Shown here piece after piece: positions 20,609 to 28,997 of a stretch of 64,000 nucleotides of DNA (position 1 is the stretch's first letter; every line of letters starts with the position of its first letter). The stretch is from Bradyrhizobium sp. AZCC 1610 (lineage in GTDB: Bacteria > Pseudomonadota > Alphaproteobacteria > Rhizobiales > Xanthobacteraceae): contig NZ_JAZHRR010000001.1 in NCBI RefSeq assembly GCF_036924515.1, positions 6,915,001 to 6,979,000 of the forward strand, read 5' to 3'. A model generated the notes under the pieces. The model did not search any database and was not told where the DNA came from. It worked only from the letters and a program-made list of their open reading frames with translations. Position numbers and translations under genes: made by a program.

Positions 20609-21085
20609 TTAGCTGGCCCGTTTGGGATCAGCCCAACCATGGAGCTCGAGAGCTGTCAGGCTCGCTGCAACGAAGGTCAGATAGTTTGCCTGGGAAACCA
20701 GAATGCCCAGATCGAACAGATCAAGCATGGTTTCCCAAAGCTTCTCTCCCGGCGCGTCGATTGCTCGCTTGCCTCCGTCGATAACGGATAGCTGGAAGCT
20801 GCGCCCGCGCCTCCGACGCATTGCTTCGGGTTCGATGTCATCAGAGCAACAGATCAAGTGCAGATGTGCTTTCGTCATATCAATCCCCAAATCTGCGGTC
20901 GGTGATCGCCGGGTTACGGGTTTGACAACTGCGACGAGATATTTGCGTTCGGCGAGACGTCCGGTTGAAGGTCTCGCGTAAAAACCTTCCCGCAGGGCAA
21001 TTCCAGAAAACTCTTGTGCCATCGGCTTATCCGACAAGCTTTCATCATTGAAACGAAACTGACCATTAAACGGAGGTTGATCCAC
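20609..21085 (-). CDS. Hypothetical protein
   Basis: The frame of 158 residues starts with GTG at 21085; an internal ATG at 21022 (MAQEFSGIALREG) is a possible alternative, and neither has a good ribosome binding site. The sequence has a basic middle (RKYLVAVVKPVTRR, AMRRRRGRSFQLSVID) and a C-terminal helix-rich half. I recognise no family. It lies between repeats and an accessory signalling region. Coding is plausible because the frame is long and uninterrupted, but not certain. Confidence 0.45.
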   Translation of the reverse strand: MDQPPFNGQFRFNDESLSDKPMAQEFSGIALREGFYARPSTGRLAERKYLVAVVKPVTRRSPTADLGIDMTKAHLHLICCSDDIEPEAMRRRRGRSFQLSVIDGGKRAIDAPGEKLWETMLDLFDLGILVSQANYLTFVAASLTALELHGWADPKRAS

Positions 21086-21320
21086 ACGTTACATTCGGTT
21101 CGCAGCATCATACCTAGGTTTGGGATCGCTATCCGGGCTGCGGCGGGCGATCGGCACTCCCGGGAGGCACGTCGGTGCACCGCAAGGACCGTTCCGGATC
21201 TTAATGTCTTCCGGAATATCGCTCCGGAGGTCCAAAAGCTGCTAGTATGCGGCCTGTTAGGAGGGCGACGTTGTCGCCGCTGATGATCGAGATCACCTAG
21301 CGACGCAGCGCCGGTCCGGG

Positions 21321-23100
21321 ATGGCCAAGCCTTTTGTGCTGCCGATGATGCGCAACCAGACCATGAAATCCTGGCGCTCAGCCGAGCAATGGCTGCTGGG
21401 CGGCATGGTGCTGGCATTGGCTGCGGCGGCTTTCATTTGGCTTGTTCTCGGCCCCGCACCGGCGGCTCCCGCCTATTTGACCGCCGTCGTATTGCTCATC
21501 GCCTCGCTTCTCGCCTCCCTGATCATGATGCGCCGGGTGGGCACTACCCGCAGGCAGATGGAAGCCATGCTCCACGGCCGGACGAGAGCCGAACAACACG
21601 CGATAGAAGCGCTGCGCCATAGCGAAGCGCAATGGAAGGAAGTATTCGAGCACAACCCGGTGATGTATTTCATGGTCGACGCGGCCGGCACCGTCCTGTC
21701 CGTCAACACGTTCGGCGCTGCACAACTTGGCTACTCCGTCAGCGAATTGCTCGGGCAATCCGTGCTGCAAGTCTTTCCTGCCGAAGAGCAACATGCGGCC
21801 CAGAGCAACGTTGCCACATGCCTGGAAAATATCGGCCAAACCCACAGTTGGGAGATCTGCAAGGTTCGCAAGGACGGTTCGTCGCTTTGGGTTCGTGAAA
21901 ACGCCAAAGCCGTGCGGTGGCTGGACAACCAACTGATCGTCCTGATCGCATGCGAGGACATCACCGAACGCAAGGAGGCTGAAAATGCCTTGCGGCAGAG
22001 TGAAATGTATCTGGCCGAAGCCCAGCGATTGAGCCGCACCGGCAGCTTCGGCTGGCGCGTCGCCAGCGGCGAAACCATTTGGTCGGAGGAAACATTCAGA
22101 ATATTTGGCTACGACAAGGCCTCTTCCATCAAGCTCGCTACAGTGATGCAGCGCATTCATCCTGACGATCGTGCGCGGGTGGAACAGATCATCGACCGCG
22201 CGTCCCGCGACGGAAAGGACTTCGCGCAAGGATATCGATTGCTGATGCCCGACGGCTCGGTCAAACATGTCCATGCCACCGCGCATGCCGTAACAGATGC
22301 GTCGGGTGAGATCGAATTTGTCGGAGCGGTGACGGACGTCACCTCCCGCAAGCGAGCCGAAGCGGAGTTGCACGAAGCGCTGGCGAACCTCGCGCATGTC
22401 ACGCGCGTGACTGCGCTAGGCGAGCTCGCCGCGTCGATCGCCCACGAAGTGAACCAGCCGCTCGCCGCCGTCGTCACCAATGCTGCCGCATGCCTGCGCT
22501 GGCTCGACCGCGAACCTGCCAACCTGAAAGAAGCGCGCAGCACCGCGCAATCGATCGTCGAGGACGGCAATCGGGCGGGCGAAGTGGTCCAGCGCGTCCG
22601 TGCACTCGTGAACAAGACTACCGATCAGAAAGCGCCGCTCCACATCAATGAAGTCGTCAACGAGGTCATCAGCCTGGTGCAGCATGAGCTGTTGAGCCAC
22701 CGGGTGGCGCTGCGGCTGGAACTTGCTCCTGCCCTCCCCCTGGTCCTCGCCGACCGGATCCAGCTGCAGCAAGTCATCCTCAACCTCGTCATCAACGGAA
22801 TTGAAGCGATGCAGCCGGTCAAGGATCGGCCGCGCGAGCTGGTGATCCGGACGCGACAGGACGAGACCCGCCACGTCCTGGTCACGGTGAGCGACTGCGG
22901 TGTCGGAGTGGCCGCCGAGAATGCCGATCGGCTGTTCGACGCCTTCTTCACCACCAAATCCAGCGGCATGGGCATGGGCCTGTCGATTTGCCGCTCGATC
23001 GTCGACGCCTCACGGAGGACGGCTATCGGCCTCAGACAATGCCGGCCCCGGCGCGACGTTTCAGTTCACCTTGCCATCGCATCAGGAGGGCAGTACGTGA
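21321..23100 (+). CDS. Membrane PAS-PAS sensor histidine kinase, frameshifted near its C-terminus
   Basis: Two membrane segments (residues 25-44 and 51-70) are followed by PAS domains at about 100-220 and 230-345. The H-box is AASIAHEVNQPLAA with the phospho-accepting His at residue 375. The ATPase domain has NLVINGIEAM, DCGVGV and GMGMGLSICRSIV. After this the frame goes wrong (DASRRTAIGLRQ). One extra T at about 23010 explains it: in the next frame the expected end HGGRLSASDNAGPGATFQF appears and stops at 23100. As read, the frame runs on into the downstream regulator to 23768. The original gene is a FixL/TodS-type kinase whose stop overlaps the regulator start by 4 nt. Confidence 0.8.
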
Positions 23101-23768
23101 CCAGCCGCCCAGCATCGCCTCATACAATCGCAGGCGCCGAGGAACCCGTTGTCTTCGTTATCGACGACGACGCATCGATGCGAGAAGCGCTGAGCAATCT
23201 TTTCCGGTCGGTGGGCTTGCGGGTCGAAGTGTTCGGTTCGGCTCACGAGTTTCTGCAGAGCAAGCTTCCGAATGTCGCCAGTTGCCTGATCCTCGACATC
23301 AGGCTGCCTCGGCTGAGCGGCCTCGACTTTCAGGCCGAGCTGGCGAAGGCCGATATTCGCATTCCGATCATCTTCATGACGGGTCACGGCGATATCCCGA
23401 TGACGGTCAGGGCGATGAAGGCCGGAGCGGTCGACTTCCTGACCAAGCCATTCCGCGACCAGGACATGCTGGATGCCGTAACCACGGCAATCGAACGCGA
23501 CCGGGTGAGCCGCGATGAAGCCAGGATGCTCGCGGGCTTGCATGCTCGTTTCGCGACCCTGACCCCTCGGGAACGCGAGGTGATGGCACTGGTAACGGCC
23601 GGACGCATGAACAAGCAGATCGCAGCCGAAATCGGTATTGCCGAGATCACCGTGAAGATACACCGCGGGCACATCATGCGAAAAATGGCCGCGAAATCGC
23701 TGCCCGATCTGGTGCGAATGGCCGAGATGCTCGGGATCGGGCCCGCATCCGGCGGGCCGCAAACCTAA
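23097..23768 (+). CDS. FixJ-like response regulator (receiver plus LuxR-type HTH)
   Basis: The protein has about 223 residues from the GTG at 23097, whose GTGA overlaps the corrected stop of the kinase. The receiver has the acidic pocket VIDDDASMRE, the phospho-acceptor Asp about residue 67 in LILDIRLPRLSG, TGHGDIPM and Lys in FLTKPF. The C-terminal domain is a LuxR/GerE helix-turn-helix (LTPREREVMALVTAGRMNKQ, then AEITVKIHRGHIMRKM). It should be the partner of the preceding kinase. In the sequence as given, the same codons are also the C-terminal part of an 815-residue fused frame starting at 21321. Confidence 0.85.
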   Translation: MTSRPASPHTIAGAEEPVVFVIDDDASMREALSNLFRSVGLRVEVFGSAHEFLQSKLPNVASCLILDIRLPRLSGLDFQAELAKADIRIPIIFMTGHGDIPMTVRAMKAGAVDFLTKPFRDQDMLDAVTTAIERDRVSRDEARMLAGLHARFATLTPREREVMALVTAGRMNKQIAAEIGIAEITVKIHRGHIMRKMAAKSLPDLVRMAEMLGIGPASGGPQT

Positions 23769-23873
23769 GCGCAAACCTAAGTATGATTCTCCGACTCTGA
23801 TTTCGGACGCACTCTCCCACCACGCGGCTATACAGCAAGAGACACCTTCCGGTCGTCTCCAGGAAGGACCGCT

Positions 23874-24263
23874 GTGTCCAACCCACCGGTAATTTCAATC
23901 ATCGACGATGATGGGTCCGTTCGCGCCGCGACCCACAATCTCGTGAGATCGCTCGGCTACGCCGTCCATACGTTCGCGTCGCCCGAGGAGTTCTTGCGAT
24001 CGTCCCACCTGGGTGACACATCGTGCGTAATAGCGGATGTCAGAATGCCTGCCATGAGCGGGCTCGAACTGCAGGCCTACTTGCTTGCCCGGGGACAGAG
24101 CCTGCCGTTCATTTTCATTACCGCTTTCGCCATCGAGAGCGATCGCGCGCGAGCTCTGAAGGCCGGGGCGATCTGCTATCTGACCAAGCCCTTCGATGGG
24201 GAAGCCTTGATCGGATGCCTCGATGCCGCCCTGGAAGGAAAGGGCGCGACAACCGGCGAATGA
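23874..24263 (+). CDS. Single-domain response regulator (receiver only)
   Basis: The protein has 129 residues from the GTG at 23874 (AGGAAGGA upstream). It is a complete receiver: acidic pair in ISIIDDDGSVR, phospho-acceptor Asp55 in CVIADVRMPAMSG, Thr83 in FIFITAF and Lys105 in CYLTKPF. There is no output domain. It resembles FixJ-type receivers and lies 105 nt after the LuxR-type regulator, so it may compete for phosphoryl groups from the same kinase. Its stop overlaps an ATG by one base frame (ATGA at 24260), but the small frame that follows is doubtful. Confidence 0.85.
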   Translation: MSNPPVISIIDDDGSVRAATHNLVRSLGYAVHTFASPEEFLRSSHLGDTSCVIADVRMPAMSGLELQAYLLARGQSLPFIFITAFAIESDRARALKAGAICYLTKPFDGEALIGCLDAALEGKGATTGE

Positions 24264-24461
24264 CCCAGCAGGGTCGGGGCGCTGCGTCAATGAGTTGCGG
24301 GCCGGCTATACGCAAGGATGACCTCGCCAAACATATAGACAGGTTGAAGAAAAGCGGTGCCGGCGCGAGACTTCGCATCGTCGCTCATCGAGAGAACGAA
24401 GGCGACAGCAAAGCATCATATTTTGATCCGGCAAGTGGCAATTCCTCAGAAGGAGGTCGCC

Positions 24462-24626
24462 ATGCGTTTAGAACCGCGCTGCTCTCATTGCGACAGTGAA
24501 GGCCCGAAAATCATCTCTCTGCGAAATCCTGCGTTTGAACGCTATTGCGGACGCTTCTGTCTCGACAAGGGTCACGAGAATTTCATTCGCTGGATACGGC
24601 GCACGAATGCGGAGATCGCGTCATGA
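24462..24626 (+). CDS. Small cysteine-rich protein (54 aa), putative zinc binding
   Basis: This is a short gene with a perfect AGGAGG 6 nt before the ATG at 24462. The product has CSHC near the N-terminus and YCGRFC in the middle, together a plausible C-x2-C / C-x3-C zinc-binding set, followed by a basic helix (FIRWIRRTNAEIAS). No family is known to me. The stop overlaps the ATG of the next small gene (ATGA), so the two are probably translated together. The strong ribosome binding site and the coupling argue that it is real. Confidence 0.6.
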   Translation: MRLEPRCSHCDSEGPKIISLRNPAFERYCGRFCLDKGHENFIRWIRRTNAEIAS

Positions 24627-24808
24627 CCAATTGTTGCGGAAATCCGGAATGCAAGCGCCCCTTCGGGCTGGTCCGGCGCAGCTGGTACTTCGAACAGTTT
24701 TGCTCGGCGAAGTGCCGCGAGATCTACAAGCGTCAGCTGGAGCGCAACCGGACCTACTGGAAATGGCTCTACAAATGCCCTGAGCCGTCGGTCGCGGAAA
24801 GAAACTGA
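24623..24808 (+). CDS. Small cysteine-rich protein (61 aa), putative zinc binding
   Basis: It starts at the ATG at 24623, inside the stop of the previous gene (ATGA). The product begins MTNCCGNPECKRPFGLVRR and continues FCSAKCREIYKRQLERN, so four or five cysteines are spaced like a small treble-clef or FCS-type zinc finger, then an aromatic basic tail (RTYWKWLYKCPEP). It shares with its neighbour the pattern Cys pair - about 20 residues - aromatic - Cys-x3-Cys, so the two may be divergent paralogues. Function unknown. Confidence 0.6.
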   Translation: MTNCCGNPECKRPFGLVRRSWYFEQFCSAKCREIYKRQLERNRTYWKWLYKCPEPSVAERN

Positions 24809-24846
24809 TCCAGCCACGGGGTGGAGCGGACACTCAAGGAGCGATC

Positions 24847-24957
24847 ATGACGACAGTACAGGCGATGATGGTGGGCGCGATACTGGCCTGGGCACCAACG
24901 ATTCTTGTGTTCATCTATATCGTGCGGGACATGCGAAACACACGAGGTCTCGACTAG
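24847..24957 (+). CDS. Single-span membrane microprotein (36 aa)
   Basis: A very short frame starts at the ATG at 24847, 6 nt after AAGGAG. The product has one hydrophobic segment (VGAILAWAPTILVFIYIV, about residues 8-26) followed by the basic RDMRNTRGLD, giving an N-out/C-in single-span topology. The stop TAG lies inside the first bases of a dispersed repeat. It is 38 nt after the second cysteine-rich gene, so it is likely in the same transcript. The ribosome binding site and clean topology support it; no homologue is known to me. Confidence 0.5.
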   Translation: MTTVQAMMVGAILAWAPTILVFIYIVRDMRNTRGLD

Positions 24958-25081
24958 AGCTTTTCCGTTCCGATGGAATCGGAACGGGCTCTGGGTTTTT
25001 GATTTGACGCGTTTTCTTGACGCGAACCGGTCTCCCCCCGGATCAAGTCCGAGGGCATGCTTCGCTGGAAAACGCTCTAGC
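24955..25081. repeat. Dispersed repeat with terminator-like hairpin
   Basis: A 127-bp element begins tagagcttttccgttccgat, with a strong stem (tccgttccgat/atcggaacgg) followed by gggttttt, and ends aaaacgctctag. The middle gacgcgttttcttgacgcg and ggatcaagtccgagg recur in the copy at 25790-25883. It separates the convergent micro-gene run and the methyltransferase gene, and could end transcription from the left. Confidence 0.75.
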
Positions 25082-25645
25082 CTATGACGGGCCCTCAAGT
25101 GCAGCTTCCAGTCGCTTGATTGACCCGCCCCCTTCTTGAATCCGAGCGCCCTCGTGCTGCAACAGCCAGCGCTTGCGCTCCAGCCCGCCGCCGTACTTCA
25201 CCAGCGAACCGTTGGCGCCGATCAGGCGGTGACAGGGCACGACCACGCTGATCGGATTCGAGCCGTTGGCGTGGCCGACGGCGCGGACGGCTTTGGGCAT
25301 GCTGAGCTTCGCGGCGAGCGCGCCGTAGCTCAGCGTCGTGCCTGCAGGAATCCGGGGCAACGCGTTCCAGACCTTTTGCTGAAACGGCGTGCCGGCGACG
25401 CGCCATTCGATTGCAGCAAGGCGGTCGAGGTCGCCCTTGAAATAGCCCGTCAATGCGGCGCGCAGCTCGCGCGGCGCCTGCGCGTTCTTCAGCTCCACCG
25501 CGCCATAATGCAGACGCAGCAACTGCTTCATGCGCGGCTCATAATCCTCCCAGTCCAGCGCGCGGAGCAGTCCGTCCGCATCGGTGACCAATAGCGCCGT
25601 CCCGATGGGCGTTAGCAGGCGATCGAGGTTGAAGCTCTCTGGCAT
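25082..25645 (-). CDS. ogt: Methylated-DNA-[protein]-cysteine S-methyltransferase
   Basis: The protein has 187 residues from the ATG at 25645, chosen because CAGGGA stands about 6 nt upstream; other ATGs lie 6 and 39 nt further up. The Ada/Ogt core is complete: FQQKVWNALPRIPAG, the helix-turn-helix AVGHANGSNPISVVVPCHR with the methyl-accepting Cys in PCHR, and GSLVKYGGGLERKRWLL. The enzyme removes alkyl groups from O6-alkylguanine by suicide transfer to Cys. It stands alone, not fused to an AdaA domain. Confidence 0.93.
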   Translation of the reverse strand: MPESFNLDRLLTPIGTALLVTDADGLLRALDWEDYEPRMKQLLRLHYGAVELKNAQAPRELRAALTGYFKGDLDRLAAIEWRVAGTPFQQKVWNALPRIPAGTTLSYGALAAKLSMPKAVRAVGHANGSNPISVVVPCHRLIGANGSLVKYGGGLERKRWLLQHEGARIQEGGGSIKRLEAALEGPS

Positions 25646-25789
25646 CGTCATTCCCTGAAAGATTATAGACAGGCGCGCCCGCACTTTTCACGCACGCCGT
25701 GCTAGCGTCCACCCGAATTCTGCTGCCGGTTGGGGCGACCGCAACATGATCTTCGTCGCCAATTTTCTCTGGGACAAGCCGCTGGGCCA

Positions 25790-25883
25790 CGCTCTAGATT
25801 CTTGTTCTGACGCGTTTTCTTGACGCGAACCGGCGTCCACCCACGGATCAAGTCCGAGGTATGCTTCGCGAGAACGCTATAGC
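25790..25883. repeat. Dispersed repeat, shorter relative of the 24955 element
   Basis: It starts cgctctagattcttgttctg and shares gacgcgttttcttgacgcg, aaccgg, ggatcaagtccgagg and atgcttcgc in the same order with the element at 24955-25081, but lacks that element's terminator-like hairpin. It lies in the 342-nt gap between the methyltransferase and the first tandem binding protein. The rest of that gap holds no gene that I can support; the promoter of the binding protein must lie to the right of the repeat. Confidence 0.7.
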
Positions 25884-25987
25884 TTGCATTGGCAAAACCG
25901 TTCCGCCAAACTCCCTTCCAACGATGACGGCCGGCCATCCCAACGGATGGCCGGAACAATCATCGGCCAACATTAGGGAGGAGCGAT

Positions 25988-27211
25988 ATGAGAAGCGGTG
26001 TTCTTCATCTGATCGCAGGCACGGCGGTTGCGATCGCGCTGGCGTCACCGGCCAATGCGCAGAAGAAGTACGATACCGGCGCAAGCGATACCGAAATCAA
26101 GATCGGCCAGACCGTTCCGTTCTCGGGACCAGCATCCGCCTATGCCGGCATCGGCAAGACGCAGGCCGCCTATTTCAGGATGATCAACGAGCAGGGCGGC
26201 ATCAACGGCCGCAAGATCAACCTGATCCAGTATGACGACGCCTACTCGCCGCCGAAAGCCGTCGAACAGGTGCGCAAGCTGGTCGAGAGCGACGAGGTTC
26301 TGTTCACCTTCCAGATCATCGGCACGCCGTCGAACGCGGCCGTCCAGAAATATCTCAACAGCAAGAAGGTACCGCAACTCCTCGCCGCCACCGGGGCCTC
26401 GAAGTTCACCGATCCCAAGAACTTCCCCTGGACGATGGGCTACAATCCCAACTACCAGTCCGAGGGACGCATCTACGCAAAGTACATTCTGCAAAATCAC
26501 CCCAACGCCAAGATCGGCATTCTCTACCAGAACGACGATCTCGGCCGCGATTACGTCACCGGTCTGAAGGAAGGCTTAGGCGCCAAGGCCGCGTCGATGA
26601 TCGTCGCCGAAGCCTCCTATGAGCTGACCGACCCGACCATCGACTCGCAGGTCGTCAAGCTGAAGGCGGCCGGCGCCGACCTGCTCTACGACGCCTCGAC
26701 GCCGAAATTTGCAGCCCAAGCCATCAAGAAGGTCGCCGACCTCGGCTGGAAGCCGGTCCACATCCTCGACATCAATGCGAGCCCGGTCTCGGCCACGCTC
26801 AAGCCCGCGGGCCTCGATATCTCCAAGGACATCATCTCGACCAACTACGGCAAGGACCCGGGCGATCCGCAATGGAAGGACGATCCGGGCATGAAGGCCT
26901 ATTTCGCCTTCATGGACAAATATTACCCCGAGGGTGACAAGCAAAACACCGTCAACGTCTACGGTTATGGGACCGCGGAATTGCTGGTGAAGATCCTGCA
27001 GCAATGCGGCGACAACCTCACGCGCGAAAACATCATGAAGCAGGCCGCCAATCTGAAGAACGTCACCGGCAGCCTGTCGCTGCCGGGCATGGTCACCAAC
27101 ACCTCGCCGACCGACTACCGCATCAACAAGCAGATGCAGATGATGAAGTTCAACGGCGAGCGCTGGGAACTGTTCGGCCCGATCATCGAGGATACCGGAC
27201 CGTCCGGTTAA
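25988..27211 (+). CDS. ABC transporter substrate-binding protein, HAAT family (tandem copy 1)
   Basis: The protein has 407 residues with a signal peptide (RSGVLHLIAGTAVAIALASP...NAQ) and a type I periplasmic binding fold: TEIKIGQTVPFSGPASAYAG, NGRKINLIQYDDAYSPPKAV and the long FTDPKNFPWTMGYNPNYQSE. The ATG follows GGAGGA. No permease or ATPase lies nearby, so it must use a transporter encoded elsewhere, or act as a sensor ligand protein. It is a close paralogue of the next gene, with many identical stretches such as SPPKAVEQVRKLVESDEV. A perfect hairpin terminator follows. Confidence 0.92.
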   Translation: MRSGVLHLIAGTAVAIALASPANAQKKYDTGASDTEIKIGQTVPFSGPASAYAGIGKTQAAYFRMINEQGGINGRKINLIQYDDAYSPPKAVEQVRKLVESDEVLFTFQIIGTPSNAAVQKYLNSKKVPQLLAATGASKFTDPKNFPWTMGYNPNYQSEGRIYAKYILQNHPNAKIGILYQNDDLGRDYVTGLKEGLGAKAASMIVAEASYELTDPTIDSQVVKLKAAGADLLYDASTPKFAAQAIKKVADLGWKPVHILDINASPVSATLKPAGLDISKDIISTNYGKDPGDPQWKDDPGMKAYFAFMDKYYPEGDKQNTVNVYGYGTAELLVKILQQCGDNLTRENIMKQAANLKNVTGSLSLPGMVTNTSPTDYRINKQMQMMKFNGERWELFGPIIEDTGPSG

Positions 27212-27240
27212 ATAGAGCACGTCCGATCCAATTTGAAACA

Positions 27241-27281
27241 ACTGCCGGCGCCGTGTCTTCTCGGCGCCGGCAGTTTCGTTT
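27241..27281 (+). terminator. Hairpin terminator after the first tandem binding protein
   Basis: A perfect 13-bp stem (actgccggcgccg/cggcgccggcagt) with an 8-nt loop is followed by ttcgtttcc. It lies 30 nt after the stop codon and should separate the two tandem copies into different transcripts. The rest of the gap to 27539 holds no gene; a short GC stem (gcccggg...gcccgggc, 27472-27495) stands about 45 nt before the second start. Confidence 0.7.
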
Positions 27282-27539
27282 CCATGAGGTTCCAGCCTAC
27301 CCAAGGGCGCACACGGCGGCACGGCAATACCGATGAGCTGTTTTTGTGCAACCATCAGCCGATGCCCTTGCTTTGAGCTTGCGACCGTCGAGACGAAATC
27401 GTGCGCGCTCGGAACGGCTCGCCTTGCAATGCAACATGGCTTCCGCCAGTATCGTCGCAGCGATGGCGCCCGCCCGGGTTGATTACAGCCCGGGCAAAGA
27501 TCATCGGCTCAATCATAAACACATGAGGAATGCATCAAT

Positions 27540-28766
27540 ATGCGGAAGGGTATTTTCCATCTGGTCACCGGGACGGCGCTCGCGCTTGCGCTGTCGGTCT
27601 CCACGGCGTCAGCGCAGAAGAAATACGATACCGGCGCAACCGACACCGAGATCAAGATCGGCCAGACCAATCCATTCAGCGGACCCGCCTCCTCCTATGC
27701 CACGATCGGCAAGACCCAGGCGGCCTACATCAAGATGATCAACGATCAGGGCGGCGTGAACGGCCGCAAGATCAATCTGATTCAGTATGACGATGCCTAC
27801 TCACCGCCCAAGGCGGTCGAGCAGGTGCGCAAGCTGGTCGAGAGCGACGAGGTGCTGCTCACCTTCCAGGTTCTCGGCACGCCCTCGAACGCAGCGGTTC
27901 AGAAGTATCTGAACACGAAGAAGGTGCCGCAACTGTTCGCCGCCACCGGCGCGTCGAAATTCACCGATCCGAAGAATTTCCCTTGGACGATGGGCTTCAA
28001 CCCCAACTACTTCGTCGAGGGACGCATCTACGGCCAGTACATCCTGAAGGAACATCCGAACGCCAAGATCGGCGTGCTCTACCAGAATGACGACCTCGGT
28101 AAGGATTATCTGAACGGCATCAAGGCCGGCCTCGGCGACAAGGCGGCGAAGATGATCGTGGCGGAAGCTTCCTACGAAGTCTCCGATCCGACCATCGACT
28201 CGCAGATCCTCAAGATCAAGGATGCCGGCGCGGACCTGTTCTTCTCGGCGACGACGCCGAAGCAGGCGGCGCAGGCGATCAAGAAGATCGCCGAGCTTAA
28301 CTGGAAGCCGGTGCACATCCTCGACATCAACGCCACCTCGGTCGGCGCGGTGATGAAGCCGGCAGGCCTCGAAGCTTCCAAGGGCGTGATCAGCGTCAAC
28401 TACGGCAAGGATCCGCTCGATCCGACCTGGAAGGACGACGCCGGCATGAAGAAGTATTTCGAATTCATGGCGAAGTACTATCCGGACGGCGACAAGGATT
28501 CGAGCTTCAACTCCTATGGCTACATGACCTCGCAATTGCTGATCCATGTGCTCAAGGCGTGCGGCGACAACCTGACCCGCGAGAACGTGCTGAAGCAGGC
28601 CACCAACCTGAAGAACGTCCAGCTCGACCTGCTGCTGCCGGGCATTTCCGTCAACACCACGCCGGACGATTATCGCGTCAACAAGCAGTTGCAGATGATG
28701 AAGTTCAACGGCGAGCGTTGGGAAATGTTCGGCCCGATCCTCGAGGACAAGGGCGCGGCGGGTTAG
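27540..28766 (+). CDS. ABC transporter substrate-binding protein, HAAT family (tandem copy 2)
   Basis: The protein has 408 residues with a signal peptide (RKGIFHLVTGTALALALSVSTASAQ) and a body closely similar to copy 1 throughout; the main differences lie in charged surface positions and around residues 155-165 (FVEGRIYGQYILKEHP against QSEGRIYAKYILQNHP). The ATG follows GAGGA. The pair has clearly arisen by tandem duplication. It has its own upstream region and terminator, so the copies may be expressed under different conditions. Confidence 0.92.
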   Translation: MRKGIFHLVTGTALALALSVSTASAQKKYDTGATDTEIKIGQTNPFSGPASSYATIGKTQAAYIKMINDQGGVNGRKINLIQYDDAYSPPKAVEQVRKLVESDEVLLTFQVLGTPSNAAVQKYLNTKKVPQLFAATGASKFTDPKNFPWTMGFNPNYFVEGRIYGQYILKEHPNAKIGVLYQNDDLGKDYLNGIKAGLGDKAAKMIVAEASYEVSDPTIDSQILKIKDAGADLFFSATTPKQAAQAIKKIAELNWKPVHILDINATSVGAVMKPAGLEASKGVISVNYGKDPLDPTWKDDAGMKKYFEFMAKYYPDGDKDSSFNSYGYMTSQLLIHVLKACGDNLTRENVLKQATNLKNVQLDLLLPGISVNTTPDDYRVNKQLQMMKFNGERWEMFGPILEDKGAAG

Positions 28767-28805
28767 TCGCGGCGAACCAATCGAAACGATCGGCGGAAAG
28801 AAGCG

Positions 28806-28836
28806 ATCGGCGGCCCCTCGGGGCCGCCGATTTTTT
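28806..28836 (+). terminator. Factor-independent terminator after the second binding protein
   Basis: A strong stem (atcggcggcccc/ggggccgccgat) with a very short loop is followed by six T. It lies 40 nt after the stop codon and has the classical form. Confidence 0.88.
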
Positions 28837-28841
28837 ACTTT

Positions 28842-28995
28842 CGTCATGCCCGGGCAGAAGCGCGAAGCGCGTCTTCGCGCTAGATGTCCCGGGCATCCAC
28901 GTCTTAACGGTATTGCAGCAAGAAAAACGTGGATGGCCGGGCATAGGCGAGCGCAAGCGACGCCGTCCTTCAGACGGCTATGCCCGGCCATGACG
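28842..28995. repeat. Long palindromic dispersed repeat (cgtcatgcccggg family)
   Basis: A unit of about 154 bp has complementary ends (cgtcatgcccgggc at left, gcccggccatgacg at right) and further inner inverted parts (gggcatccacgt/acgtggatggccgggca). It looks like a full-length rhizobial palindromic element between convergent genes. It has no coding potential. Confidence 0.75.
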
Positions 28996-28997
28996 AT

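Noticed and set aside
24260..24499. A possible 79-residue gene starting in the stop of the receiver gene
   Set aside because: The ATGA overlap is attractive, but the product shows no clear fold and its end runs into the well-supported 54-residue gene in another frame; left out for lack of evidence.
25746..25823. A short frame beginning MIFVANFLWDKP
   Set aside because: It runs into a dispersed repeat and has no ribosome binding site.
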